NCBI GenBank assembly: GCA_028819295.1
Contig: JAPPMA010000018.1
Span: forward strand, 1-41,249
Length of the DNA: 41,249 nucleotides
Source: a bacterium
GTDB taxonomy: Bacteria; Actinomycetota; Acidimicrobiia; Acidimicrobiales; Bin134
Reading direction: 5' to 3'
Shown: in pieces, positions 24,549-37,066 of the stretch
Position numbering within the stretch: the stretch's first letter is position 1
Layout: each line of letters begins with the position of its first letter
Notes under the pieces: model-generated
Database searches by the model: none
What the model saw: only the letters and a program-made list of their open reading frames with translations
What the model was told of the DNA's origin: nothing
Position numbers and translations under genes: made by a program

Positions 24549-25310
24549 CTAGGGGTCTTGCAACCCGACGCCCGGGACGTTTTCTCCGATATTGTCGTCG
24601 AACTCCACTGGCCCCTCGGGCTGAGTGAGGTCGGCCACCAGCGATGGCGACACCCCGAGCAGATCATTGACGGTGGTAGGCAGTGGCACGACCGCGTCCC
24701 GGGGCGCCAAGGCAATGGTGAAGGCCTCGCCGTCCTTCTTGAACCGGACAGCGCCGAAGTCGGCGTAGATTCGCTCGTCGGGCTCTTCGGCCACCGCGGT
24801 GAGCCCATTAGACCAGCGCACGATCTGCATGACCGCGGGCTGCCCGTCGCACACCGCGTCCACGGCGCTGATCACGCCGAGCTCGGCCGCGGTGATGCCG
24901 TTCTCATCCATGGTCACGAACATCGACTCGAAGAACTTCGCCATGACGGCGTCTTCGCCCGCGGCGTTGGCGGTGAACGGGTGGATGTGGATCAGCCCGT
25001 CGGAGTGGGAGTGAATGCCCTCGGGGTCGTAGGGATAGCCCTGGCTGTTCGTCCGGCCCTCGAAGACGGGCTGGTGGGCCCCGCCCTCGCCGTCGGTGCA
25101 GTCCCAAACCGTGTAGGCGGAGTGCCAGTGGTCGCTGAGGCCGGGGCGGGCCTCGGCATCGCGCTGGGTGCGGGCGATGGCCACGACCCCGATGCCGATC
25201 AGGATGATGAGCACCACCACCGCGGGAAAGCCGATGAGCCGGCGCCGCTGCCCAGCACCGCCCATCGACGCGGCCCGGGCCACCTTTCGAGAACCTGAGG
25301 TTCTTGCCAC
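24549..25310 (-). CDS. Histidine-rich membrane-anchored protein of unknown function
   Basis: A 253-residue protein. A basic start is followed by one membrane helix (~27-47, LIGFPAVVVLIILIGIGVVAI), then an exported domain. The most distinctive part is DHWHSAYTVWDC followed ~40 residues later by GIHSHSDGLIHIHPF, seven histidines in two clusters that could bind metal. I recall similar conserved proteins in other actinobacteria but no assigned function. GTG 25310 is preceded by TAGCGT at 8 nt, whereas ATG 25265 would remove the basic leader. It sits between the nucleotidyltransferase and a GT4 gene, and an envelope or metal-linked role is inference. Confidence 0.6.
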   Translation of the reverse strand: MARTSGSRKVARAASMGGAGQRRRLIGFPAVVVLIILIGIGVVAIARTQRDAEARPGLSDHWHSAYTVWDCTDGEGGAHQPVFEGRTNSQGYPYDPEGIHSHSDGLIHIHPFTANAAGEDAVMAKFFESMFVTMDENGITAAELGVISAVDAVCDGQPAVMQIVRWSNGLTAVAEEPDERIYADFGAVRFKKDGEAFTIALAPRDAVVPLPTTVNDLLGVSPSLVADLTQPEGPVEFDDNIGENVPGVGLQDP

Positions 25311-25318
25311 GGCCTACA

Positions 25319-25345
25319 ACGCTACCGGGATGGCCGCGTGGTCAA
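25319..25345 (-). promoter_or_regulatory. Putative leaderless promoter for histidine-rich gene
   Basis: On the minus strand TTGACC (25345-25340) is followed after 15 nt by TAGCGT (25324-25319), which lies 8 nt from the GTG at 25310. The -35 box overlaps the stop codon of the upstream glycosyltransferase. The spacer is shorter than ideal. Confidence 0.3.
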
Positions 25346-26592
25346 CGCATCAATCGCCGGAACAAATCGAGATACCGCTCGGCGATCTCTTGCGGCCCGG
25401 CGGTCTGCTCGGCATAGGCCCGAGCCCGCCGGCCCATCTCGACCAGGCCGTCGGGGTCGTCGGCCATCTCAGCCACCGCGGCGCAGAACGCCGCGGAGTC
25501 GTCAGGGCCTACCGCCCGACCGGCCCCGGAGTCGGCGAGCAGCCGCTCCACCTCGCTCCCCCGGTCGACGCCGGCCAGCACCGGGCGGCCCGCGGCCAGC
25601 ACCGCGTACACCTTTGAGGGCACGCTGGTCGCGCCGAGTCCGGCCCGCAGCAGCACCAAGTGCAGATCGGCGGCGGCCAGCACCTCCCCCAGGCGCTCCG
25701 GCGGCTGCCATCCCACCAGGTGCAGGTTGTCGAGCCGCTCGGCCGCCGCGGCCACCGAAGACCGGGCGACGCCATCGCCGTTGACCACAAACTGGACATC
25801 GGCCTGCCCCTGTTCGGCGAACTGCTCGGCGGCGGCCACCACCAGCTCCAAGGGCTGGGAGTGCCCCAGGTTGCCCGCGTACATCACCACTGTGGCCTCG
25901 GCGTCGTCCAGCCCCAACTCGGCTCGATACCGGTTGCGCCGGTTCGCCGGAGCGATGCGCTCCGTGTCGGCTGGATTGGGGATCACCACCACTTTTTCCG
26001 GGTCGGCGCCAGGATCCAGCTTGTCTCGAACGTTGGCGGCCATTCCCTCCGACAGCACGGTCACCGCGGCCGCACGCCGGTACACCCAGCGCTCAAGCCG
26101 GCTGGCCGCGTCCACAACCCTGGCGTTGTGCAAGACGCCGGTGTCCACCGCTGCGTCGGGAAACACGTCTTGCACGTTGAACACCAGCGGCACCCGTCCC
26201 CGCCAAGCGGCGGCCCACCCCGCAGCCCCCAAGGTGAGCGGAGGCGACATGGCGAACACCACGTCGCAGCGGCCTGCGGCGGCGGCGGCATCGGCCCCCG
26301 CCAGCAGGGTGAATCCAGCGAACGCCGCCGCCCGGGCCCCCAGCCGCTGCTTGTCGGCAGGAAACGGATGCCAGCGCCTGATCCGACCCCACGGCGCCTC
26401 TTGGGTTCGCATCGGTCGCCCCGTCCACCCCTGAGCGACCGCGTGGTCCCGATACCAGGGCAGGCTGGTGACGACCTCCACCCGATGGCCGCGGGCCGTC
26501 CATCCCCGGCAGATGGCGGCCATCACCTCTCCGGTGGGGGCGGTGTCCGGCTCATAATGCGGGCACAGCACGAGGATCGCGAGCTGTCGCAC
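25342..26592 (-). CDS. GT4 glycosyltransferase (WbuB-like)
   Basis: A 416-residue GT-B glycosyltransferase. The N-terminal domain starts ILVLCPHYEPDTAPTGEVM with the acceptor-side glycine loop and contains FAMSPPLTLG and NVQDVFPDAAVD. The C-terminal donor domain has VVMYAGNLGHSQPLELVV, FVVNGDGVARSSV, and the nucleotide-binding end SVPSKVYAVLAAGRPVLAGVD. The layout recalls WbuB-type enzymes that add N-acetylated amino sugars to O-antigen or capsule, but sugar specificity is not readable. GTG 26592 overlaps the previous gene's stop by one base (TAGTG). The frame upstream of this GTG is not credible. Confidence 0.85.
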   Translation of the reverse strand: MRQLAILVLCPHYEPDTAPTGEVMAAICRGWTARGHRVEVVTSLPWYRDHAVAQGWTGRPMRTQEAPWGRIRRWHPFPADKQRLGARAAAFAGFTLLAGADAAAAAGRCDVVFAMSPPLTLGAAGWAAAWRGRVPLVFNVQDVFPDAAVDTGVLHNARVVDAASRLERWVYRRAAAVTVLSEGMAANVRDKLDPGADPEKVVVIPNPADTERIAPANRRNRYRAELGLDDAEATVVMYAGNLGHSQPLELVVAAAEQFAEQGQADVQFVVNGDGVARSSVAAAAERLDNLHLVGWQPPERLGEVLAAADLHLVLLRAGLGATSVPSKVYAVLAAGRPVLAGVDRGSEVERLLADSGAGRAVGPDDSAAFCAAVAEMADDPDGLVEMGRRARAYAEQTAGPQEIAERYLDLFRRLMR

Positions 26593-27731
26593 TATCGGGC
26601 CACCTCCCCATAGAGGCGGCACAACTCCGCCGCGGAGTCGGCTTCGGCCAAGGCGCGAACCCTGGACACGGCCGCCTCGCCCAGCTCTTGGCGGGCATCA
26701 GGGTCAGCCACCAGCTCGGCAATCGCGTCAGCCCACCGGGAATCGTCGTCGGGGTCCAGAAGTCGGCCCCCCGCCCCCACCACCTCAGGCAGCGCCCCGG
26801 CGTCGGCGGCCACCACCGGACAGCCCCGGGCCATGGCCTCGACCACGGGAAGGCCGTAACCCTCGTATTTCGACGGAAACACCGTGGCCACCGCCTGTCG
26901 GAACAGGCCGTCGAGCACAGGGCGGGGAATGCGGCCCAACCGGTGCCAGCGGTCCCCCACCCCCAACTCGGCGGCCAAGCGGTCCAGCTCGGAGTCTTGG
27001 GGGCCGCGGGCGCCGGTGGCCACCAGCCCCACATCCACTCCCCCAGCGGACAGCCGGGCCAGCGCCCGCAACAGCAGTTCGTGGTTCTTGTGGGGGTGGG
27101 CCACCGCCGGAAACAGCACGAACGGGTGGGACAAATCCGGCGCAACGGCGGCCAGTGGCGGCTCTGCTGCACCCAAGGAGGCGTCTACCGGGGCGGGCAG
27201 CACCGCCACCTGCTGGGAATCGACCCCCAAGCGCTCCACCAGGCGGCGCCGGCAGAACTCGCTCACGGTCACCACCGCCTCGGCCCGGCGCACCGACCAC
27301 GGCAACATCGCCCTCAGGTACAGCCGCTTGGCCAAACTGAAGTGCTTGGGATGGTCCAAGGGCTGCAAGTCGTGGATGGTTACCACCGCCGGCCGCAAGC
27401 CCATCCAGGGCACGGTCCCCCCGAAGTGGTGGATCACCGCAAGGTCGCGGCGACGGCATTGGGCCGCCAACCAGGTGTTCTCGATGAACACCCGCAGCGG
27501 TCGACCCCTCGCCGGAGGCGGCACCACCACCTCGTGGCGCTCGGCCAGGCGCGGATGAGCCTGGGCGAACCCTCGGGGCGCGAACAGCGTCAGCCGCACC
27601 GGGGAGTCAGTTGGAATGGCCGCCAGCAGTCTGACCACATAGTCCTCCGAGCCCCCCACCCTTCCCGGCCGCAGCCACAGCAGGTTCACCCCCACGGAGA
27701 TGGCGCGGTTTTCGGGCTCCGCGGCTTCCAT
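26592..27731 (-). CDS. GT4 glycosyltransferase
   Basis: A 379-residue GT-B enzyme. The acceptor domain has VGVNLLWLRPGRVGGSEDYV, VIHHFGGTVPW and VVTIHDLQPLDHPKHF. The donor domain has FVLFPAVAHPHKNHELLLRAL and the EX7E-type motif FPSKYEGYGLPVVEAMARG, with the glutamates at the usual spacing. It resembles mannosyl/rhamnosyltransferases of capsule loci. The ATG overlaps the upstream gene by one base (TGATG) and its end overlaps the next GTG, so all three GT4 genes form one coupled operon starting at 28888. Confidence 0.85.
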   Translation of the reverse strand: MEAAEPENRAISVGVNLLWLRPGRVGGSEDYVVRLLAAIPTDSPVRLTLFAPRGFAQAHPRLAERHEVVVPPPARGRPLRVFIENTWLAAQCRRRDLAVIHHFGGTVPWMGLRPAVVTIHDLQPLDHPKHFSLAKRLYLRAMLPWSVRRAEAVVTVSEFCRRRLVERLGVDSQQVAVLPAPVDASLGAAEPPLAAVAPDLSHPFVLFPAVAHPHKNHELLLRALARLSAGGVDVGLVATGARGPQDSELDRLAAELGVGDRWHRLGRIPRPVLDGLFRQAVATVFPSKYEGYGLPVVEAMARGCPVVAADAGALPEVVGAGGRLLDPDDDSRWADAIAELVADPDARQELGEAAVSRVRALAEADSAAELCRLYGEVAR

Positions 27732-28888
27732 CAACCCACAAGCTCTTGGTAGACGTCGAAGAGCCCCTCCGCGGTGCGCTGCCAGGTGAACTCGGCCAGC
27801 GCCCGCTCCCTGCCCTGCCTGCCCAGGCGGGCAGCATCATCGGGGTAGTCGAGCAGGCCGGCCAGCGCGTCGGCTATCTCCCGGGGCCTCGCGGGATCCA
27901 CCAGCATTCCGGCCGGGCCGGCCACTTCGGCGGTGGCCCCAGACGCCGAGGTCACCACCGGCGTCTCCTGCACCATAGCCTCCAGCACCGGCAGGCCGAA
28001 TCCCTCGGTCAGGCTGGGATAGCACACCGCCGCCGCGGCCCGCATCAGCGCCCGCTTGTCGGCCTCGGCCACGAACCCCAGCCGGCGAACCGACTGCCCA
28101 GGCAAGGCCAATCCCCCGCCCCGGCTCGACTTCCCCCGCCCATTTGGCCGCAGCGGACGAAGCGAGGCCAATCCCCCGCCCCGGCTCGACTTCCACCCTT
28201 CCGGGCCGACCAGCACCAGCTCCTCGGCGGTCCGGCCCAGCATCTGCCATGCCTCCAGCAGCCCGGCCAGGTTCTTGCGAGGCTCGGCCGTGCCCACCCA
28301 CAGCACGAACCGATCGGCCAGGCCATAGCGCCGCCGCACCCCGTCGGCCTCATCGGGCGGCGCCAAGCGGTCATCGGTCCAGTACGGCACCAGCCGCACC
28401 CGGTCGCTGTCGATCCCCGCACCAATGCAGTCATCGGCTGTGTGCTGCGACGGGCACACCACGAGATCGGCATCGGTGCGGGTCAGCTCAAGCGATCGGG
28501 CGAAAAACCGCAGCCCCCGCGGCGTGAAGCAGTCGGGATGGCGCAGAAACGCCAGGTCGTTGACGGTCACCGCCAGCGGCGCCGTGGGAGGGGGCACCGC
28601 CATGCCGGTGGCGTGGATGGCGTCCACCGGCCCCGCGGCCCGCTCCACCGATGGACGGCGCATCCGGTGCCAGCCCCAGTACAAGCCGGCTCGGGGCAAC
28701 CGCACCGCCTCCACCGCGATGCCCGGAGCGAACGGCTCTTGCGGAGGATTCCGATGCCAGGCCGAAACGCCGACCATCTCCGGCGGCGCCGCCAGGCGAC
28801 CCAGGGCCTCCACGCATCCCAATGCCGCCGTGGCCGTACCCCCCGGTATCGGGTGCCAGCACTGCTCCAGCGCGATCGCCACTCTCAC
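27731..28888 (-). CDS. GT4 glycosyltransferase with an in-frame repeat insertion
   Basis: A 385-residue GT-B enzyme and first gene of the three-GT operon. It starts RVAIALEQCWHPIPGGTATA, has LAVTVNDLAFLRHPDCF, FVLWVGTAEPRKNLAGLLEAW in the donor domain, and SLTEGFGLPVLEAMVQETPVV with the paired glutamates. Between LVLVGPEGW and VRRLGFVAEADK lies an extra, low-complexity Arg/Gly/Ser segment of about 30 residues in which KSSRGGGLA occurs twice, 20 residues apart. Relatives normally have only a few residues there. The insertion keeps frame and lies in a surface loop, so activity may survive. Start GTG 28888, with the divergent fucose-synthase gene 61 nt away. Confidence 0.8.
   Translation of the reverse strand: MRVAIALEQCWHPIPGGTATAALGCVEALGRLAAPPEMVGVSAWHRNPPQEPFAPGIAVEAVRLPRAGLYWGWHRMRRPSVERAAGPVDAIHATGMAVPPPTAPLAVTVNDLAFLRHPDCFTPRGLRFFARSLELTRTDADLVVCPSQHTADDCIGAGIDSDRVRLVPYWTDDRLAPPDEADGVRRRYGLADRFVLWVGTAEPRKNLAGLLEAWQMLGRTAEELVLVGPEGWKSSRGGGLASLRPLRPNGRGKSSRGGGLALPGQSVRRLGFVAEADKRALMRAAAAVCYPSLTEGFGLPVLEAMVQETPVVTSASGATAEVAGPAGMLVDPARPREIADALAGLLDYPDDAARLGRQGRERALAEFTWQRTAEGLFDVYQELVG
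28105..28194 (+). repeat. 60-bp repeat unit, 1.5 copies, inside a glycosyltransferase gene
   Basis: A 30-bp block (28105-28134) recurs exactly at 28165-28194, offset 60 bp, with a 30-bp different block (28135-28164) between. On the coding (minus) strand the repeated block encodes KSSRGGGLA plus an adjoining residue. The offset is a multiple of three. The Gly/Arg-rich sequence is unlike the rest of the enzyme. Confidence 0.85.
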
Positions 28889-28935
28889 TGCCCCGATTCT
28901 GCCAGCCCGAACTCAAAGCGCACGCTGCGAAACAC

Positions 28936-28941
28936 TAGGGT
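28936..28941 (+). promoter_or_regulatory. Putative -10 box of leaderless fcl transcript
   Basis: TAGGGT lies 8 nt before the ATG at 28950. No ribosome-binding site precedes the ATG. The same TAGGGT hexamer precedes the coiled-coil gene at 1257. Confidence 0.4.
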
Positions 28942-28949
28942 ACACGCCG

Positions 28950-29927
28950 ATGAGCGGCTTTTGGGCAGACCAACGAGTCCTAATCACCGGCGGCACCGGG
29001 TTCTTGGGCCAAGCGGTTTGCCGGCTGGTCAACCAGCAGGAACCCGCCTTGCTGGCCGCCCCGTCCAGCGCCGACTACGACCTGCGACGGGCTGAAGATG
29101 CCCGGGGGCTCTTGGCCGATGTCCAGCCCGACACGGTCATCCATCTGGCCGCCCGGGTGGGGGGCATCGGCGCCAACCAGGAGCGGCCGGCCGACTTGTA
29201 CCTCGACAACCTGCTCATGGGCACCAATGTGATCGAGCAGTGCCGTCTGGCGGGAACCGACCGGCTGGTGGTTGTGGGCACTATCTGCTCGTACCCCAAG
29301 CACACCAAGGTGCCGTTCACCGAGGACTCGCTTTGGTCGGGGTACCCCGAGGAGACCAACGCCCCCTATGGGGTGGCCAAGCTGGCCCACCTCGTGCAAC
29401 TCCAGGCCAACCGAGACCAGCACGGCCAGCAAGGCGTCTATCTGATGCCCACCAACCTGTACGGCCCGGGCGACAAGTTCCACCCGTCGGTGTCCCATGT
29501 GATCCCCGCGCTCATCAAGAAATGCGTGGACGCCGTCGAAGCCGGCCACAGCAGCATCCAGGTGTGGGGCACCGGGACGGCCAGCCGGGAGTTCCTCTAC
29601 GTGGACGACGCCGCCCGCGGCATCCTGCTCGCCGCCGAGCACTACCGGGGAGCGGCCCCGGTGAATCTGGGGGCCAACCATGAGGTCGCCATCAAAGAAC
29701 TGGTCCACGACATAGCCGAGATCACCGGGTTTGCCGGGCGCATCCACTGGGATGGGTCAAAGCCCGACGGCCAGCCCCGCCGCTGCGTCGACCCCGGCCG
29801 GGCCGCCGAACTGTTCGGCTTCGAGGCCACCACCCCGTTCGCCGAGGGATTGCGCCGCACCTACCAGTGGTATCTGTCCAACCGTCACGAAGCCGAATCG
29901 CGAGGCGTGCCGGAAACAGCGGCATAG
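28950..29927 (+). CDS. fcl: GDP-L-fucose synthase
   Basis: A 325-residue epimerase/reductase. It has VLITGGTGFLGQAVCRLV, the GDP-fucose synthase hallmark VIHLAARVGGIGANQERPA, GTICSYPKHTKVPFTE, the catalytic YGVAKLAHLVQ (YxxxK), PTNLYGPGDKFHPSVSHVIP and REFLYVDDAARG. It turns GDP-4-keto-6-deoxymannose, made by gmd at 20948, into GDP-L-fucose by 3,5-epimerisation and reduction. The 3' end overlaps the convergent LCP gene by 43 nt. It lies divergent to the GT4 operon, whose enzymes are candidate users of the fucose donor. Confidence 0.92.
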   Translation: MSGFWADQRVLITGGTGFLGQAVCRLVNQQEPALLAAPSSADYDLRRAEDARGLLADVQPDTVIHLAARVGGIGANQERPADLYLDNLLMGTNVIEQCRLAGTDRLVVVGTICSYPKHTKVPFTEDSLWSGYPEETNAPYGVAKLAHLVQLQANRDQHGQQGVYLMPTNLYGPGDKFHPSVSHVIPALIKKCVDAVEAGHSSIQVWGTGTASREFLYVDDAARGILLAAEHYRGAAPVNLGANHEVAIKELVHDIAEITGFAGRIHWDGSKPDGQPRRCVDPGRAAELFGFEATTPFAEGLRRTYQWYLSNRHEAESRGVPETAA

Positions 29928-31228
29928 TCAGCGCCCACCACCAACTCCACATCGGCGCCGTCGATCTCGGCTACCAGCTCCAACTCGGGCGCGGGCGCCA
30001 AATGCCGGGCCAGCAGCGCGGCCTCGTCGGCGAATGCCGCGGTGTGGCGAACCACCGTCGTCCCCACATCGAACCGGCGGGCGTTGCCCCGCTCCACCAC
30101 CGAGAACCCGACCCGCTCCAAGGCCTGCTCGACCTCGGCCACGGTGGCCGACGGAGTTCCGTTCAGCACCCTCACCCGAACCCCGGCCAGGGTTCCCGCC
30201 CGGAAGATCTCCAATACCGGCTGGGCCTGTTCCACCGCCAAAAGAAGCACCTGCTTGCCGTCGATGGTGGCGTCGGTCACCGGCAGCTTGTAGCGCTCAA
30301 TCTGATCCACCCGGAACGACCGGAACTCGTCGCCCAAGTCCACGAGCTGGCCCACGGTGATGCGGTCGTCCAGAGTGATGCTGGGGCTGTCGCCGTCCAA
30401 CAGCTCGTTGGCCACCCGGCGCAGGGTCAGCGGATTGCGGATGCCCTTCTCCACCGCCCGCTTGAGGGTGGCCACCATGAAGTCCTGCTGGCGCTGATTG
30501 CGCTCCAAGTCGTTCCACACCCCGAGCCTCACCCAGTCGTCGTCATCGGCCGGATTTCCGCCCTCAACCAGCGTCAGCGGCCGGCGGGTCCGCACATAGG
30601 CCAGGGCCGCGTCGGGGTCGAGGGCCATCACCCCGGCCTGCTCGATCCTCAGCCCCACCGAGTCGTCCCGGATGGGCTGGGCGATCTCCACCGGCACGCC
30701 GTCCACCGCCTCCACGATCCGAAGGAATCCGGCGAAGTTGATCTCCACATAGTGGTGAATGGGCACCCCGAGGTAGTCCGACACGGTTTCGATCAAGGCG
30801 CCGGCCCCGCCGATGCCCCGCGCCGCGTTCACCCGCTCGCTCCATCCCTTGCCGGCGATCGGCACCCACAGGTCGCGGGGAACCGACAGCATCGCCACCC
30901 GGTCGGCTTCGGGGTCGATGCGCACCAGAATCACCGAGTCGGTCAGCAGGGAGTTGACGTCGCGGTCGATGTGAATCGGGCTGTCGGGGTTGATCCCCTC
31001 AGCACTGTCTATCCCCACCAGAAGGAAGTTCTGGGCCTCTGAATCGCTCTGCTCCTCGAAGGCAAGCGACAGGCCGACCGACACTCGGGGAATCTTGCCT
31101 ATCTGCGACTTCACCATGGCCAGCCCCGCCGCCCCGCCCACCGCCGCGGCGAACACCAGCAACCCGAACAGCACCACCAAGAGCTGCCCCCAGGTTCTCT
31201 TGCGTCCCCGCCGCCTGCCGCGCCTCAT
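29885..31228 (-). CDS. LytR-CpsA-Psr (LCP) glycopolymer ligase
   Basis: A 447-residue protein. A very basic start (MRRGRRRGRKR) precedes one membrane helix (~15-38). The external LCP domain has LLTDSVILVRIDPEADRVAM, LSVPRDLWVPIAG, VNAARGIGGAGALIETV, and ALAYVRTRRPL with the phosphate-binding arginines. After ~residue 330 is a LytR_C domain (VRVRVLNGTPSATVAEVEQAL). LCP enzymes attach undecaprenyl-linked glycans to peptidoglycan, or arabinogalactan in mycobacteria, where cpsA lies in an equivalent neighbourhood. ATG 31228 was chosen because it precedes the basic stretch. It would complete the glycan made by the neighbouring enzymes. Confidence 0.88.
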   Translation of the reverse strand: MRRGRRRGRKRTWGQLLVVLFGLLVFAAAVGGAAGLAMVKSQIGKIPRVSVGLSLAFEEQSDSEAQNFLLVGIDSAEGINPDSPIHIDRDVNSLLTDSVILVRIDPEADRVAMLSVPRDLWVPIAGKGWSERVNAARGIGGAGALIETVSDYLGVPIHHYVEINFAGFLRIVEAVDGVPVEIAQPIRDDSVGLRIEQAGVMALDPDAALAYVRTRRPLTLVEGGNPADDDDWVRLGVWNDLERNQRQQDFMVATLKRAVEKGIRNPLTLRRVANELLDGDSPSITLDDRITVGQLVDLGDEFRSFRVDQIERYKLPVTDATIDGKQVLLLAVEQAQPVLEIFRAGTLAGVRVRVLNGTPSATVAEVEQALERVGFSVVERGNARRFDVGTTVVRHTAAFADEAALLARHLAPAPELELVAEIDGADVELVVGADYAAVSGTPRDSAS

Positions 31229-31365
31229 CGCCCGCCAGTTTAAGGGCAACCCCCGCTCTCAAAGAGGCGACCCCGCCGAAGTCATGACATCCGCAGGGGC
31301 CGCAGCAAATCTCACCGACTTGATAACCTGCACGCCTGTATGCCCGATGGGGGAAGTTGGCGTCG

Positions 31366-34376
<3,011 letters not shown>

Positions 34377-34377
<1 letters not shown>

Positions 34378-36953
34378 TGGCTCGACGATCCTCTGGTCCG
34401 CCCCGCCCGCCGGGGTCGTACCGCCACGAGCGGGCGTCGCGGGTGTACCAGCCCACAGCGGAGACGGCACCGCTGATGGACGACGACCAGCGCCAACCCA
34501 AGGAGTTCACCGTGACCCGTGTCGATACCCGCCTGCCTGTGGACCAGGCGACCACCGACCGCTCCGCCCAGCCCATGCCCCGGCTGGCCTGGGATCGCCA
34601 AGGGCACACCTCCGCCGACGACGGCCCCCACCGCTTCGCGGGAACACCGCTTTACACCAAGGAGAAGATCAACCCGCTCACCATGATCGACCAGCTTCGC
34701 CGTCCCGACGCCGGGGTGCCGCTCAACCTGCTTGACGACTTCAACGGCCTCCCCGCCGACGCCCAGAAGTGGGAGTTCTACCAGCACTCCGGGCACTGGC
34801 AGAACCGCCTCATCCACGGCGATTCCGCCGAGGTGATGCAATCGCTCATCGCCCGCGACGGCCTGGCCGGACAAGTGCAGATGATCTACTTCGACCCGCC
34901 CTACGGCATCAAATACAACTCCAACTTCATGACCGCCACCGACAAACTCGAAACCAAGAACGACGACACCGGCATCCCAGTAGGCGACACCCTGCCCATA
35001 AAGGCATTCCGGGACACCTACAAGAACGGCATCCACTCCTACCTCGACGAAGTCCACGAGAGACTGGTGCTCTTCCGCGATCTGTTAGCGGATTCAGGCT
35101 CGCTGTTCTTGCAGATAGGAGACGACAACGTGCATCGCCTGGCAGTGCTGTGCGATGAAGTGTTCGGAGAAGACAATCGGGTCGCAACGATTCCATTTGC
35201 TACTACAAGTGGCACTTCGTCAAACACAATTCCAAGTGTTGCGGATTATTTGATTTGGTATGCCAAAGAAACAACAAGTGCCAAATACCGCCAGCTCTAT
35301 CAACCACTTGCTCGACAAGAAATTATCGAATATATGAGTTCTTATGCAATGGTAGAGTTAGAAGACGGTACGACGCGGCCTCTCTTAGTTGAAGAGAGAA
35401 GGAACGTGACTGATAACCTCCCTAAGGGTGCTCGCCTGTATCAAAGAAAATCTTTGGATTCTCAAGGTGCGTCAACCACTGGACGATCTGCCACTTACAA
35501 GTGGAATGGTCGCGATTGGCCATGTACGCCCGGCCGACACTGGAGTGTGTCAACTGCAGGGCTAGATCGCCTAGCCGAGCTTGGACGTCTCGATTCCGCA
35601 AATCCAGATTCAACGCTCAAATGGAAATTCTACGAAGACGAAGTTCCCGGTCGCCGTATAAACAACATTTGGGAGCGGCAGATGTATCCGTCTAACAAGC
35701 GATACGTTGTCCAAACTGCTAACAAGATCATCGAGCGCTGCATCCTCATGGCCACCGATCCCGGTGATCTTGTCCTCGACCCCACCTGCGGCTCCGGGGT
35801 CACACCGCATATGGCCGAGCACTGGGGGCGGCGCTGGATCGGAATCGACGTGGGGCGTGTGTCCATCGCGGTGGCGCGTCGCCATCTGCTCACCGCGGTA
35901 CACCCCTGGTACCGCACCCGCGACGGGGGCAGCGACCCGGCCGCGGGGCTGGAAGTGGAGACGATGCAGCGGGTATCCGCGGCCACTTTGGCCTATGACA
36001 CGGTACACGATCCCGAGAACACCATCCATCTGGTCGACCGGCCCAAGGAGGACGCCAAGCGCTCCCGGCTGACCGGGCCGTTCACGGTGGAGTCGGCATC
36101 GCCCTACGCCTACCTGCCGTTCAGCGAAGACCCGGCTGCGCCGGCCACCGACATCGGCGCTGCCGAAGGCCAGAATGCCCAGCGGCTACTAGAGGCGCTG
36201 ATTGCCAATCCCATCTGCGATGCCTCGGGCCAGGAGGTGTTGAGCGTGGTCGAGACCACCCCGTGGCCCCGCGGCCAGCTGGTGTCGCACGAGGCCGACT
36301 GCACCGCACCGGGTCGGGAAACCCGGCTCACCGCGGCCATCATGCTGGCCGCCTCCGATGTCACGGTGAATGCCGACATGATCGCCCGAGCAGCCGGCGA
36401 GGCTCGACGAGCCCGCCACGACATATCCGACCTCATCATCGTGGCCAGCGCCTTCGAGGAAGCGACCAGCGCCGATGCCGGCGCAGTTCGGGTTCACAAG
36501 GTGGCCGCGTCGCGCGATCTGCAAATCCCCGGCCTGGGTACCGAGCCCGACGCCGGTGCGCTCACCCTGCTGGGCGAGCCCGACGTGTTCTGTGATCGCG
36601 ACGGCGAGGGCAATCTGGTGGTCGAGCTGGCGGGCTACGACACCTACGACCCTTCCACCGGTCGGGTCAAGCAGTCGAGCGGCGCCGATGTGGACTGCTG
36701 GATGGTCGACACCGATCACGACGGCACCGGCTTCTTCCCCCGCCTGGTGTACCTGCCCGGCTACAAACAAGGCGACCCCCAGATCAAGCGACTGGTCAAG
36801 TCGCTCGGCAAAGACCTCGACAAGACCGCAGAAGAAGCCCTGTGCGGCACCGTGTCGCAGCCCTTCCCCCCGCCCCGCCCCGGCAACAACGTGGCCGTCA
36901 AGATCATCACCCGCACCGGCGCCGAGATGACCGCCATCGTTGAATCAGGCTGA
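34377..36953 (+). CDS. mod: Type III-like DNA methyltransferase (Mod) subunit
   Basis: An 858-residue beta-type N6-adenine or N4-cytosine methyltransferase. The catalytic motif IYFDPPYGIKYNSNF is at ~170-184 and the AdoMet motif LDPTCGSGVTPHMAEHW at ~464-480, so the order is DPPY first. The ~280 residues between them include the target-recognition region. After ~residue 520 a long extra C-terminal domain makes the protein larger than common Mod proteins. GTG 34377 overlaps the res stop and has AGGAG 7 nt upstream. The segment 35200-35700 is visibly AT-richer than both flanks, as if the recognition region had been exchanged. Mod would protect host DNA and set the specificity of Res. Confidence 0.88.
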
Positions 36954-37066
36954 TAATAACGTCTTTGTGGTTGATGTTGCTGTTGTTGAATATTTTCTAA
37001 GATTTTTTCTGTTTTCCCACGATATTCAGGGGGGTGTTGTCACTGGGTGCTGGTATGCTTACAGCC

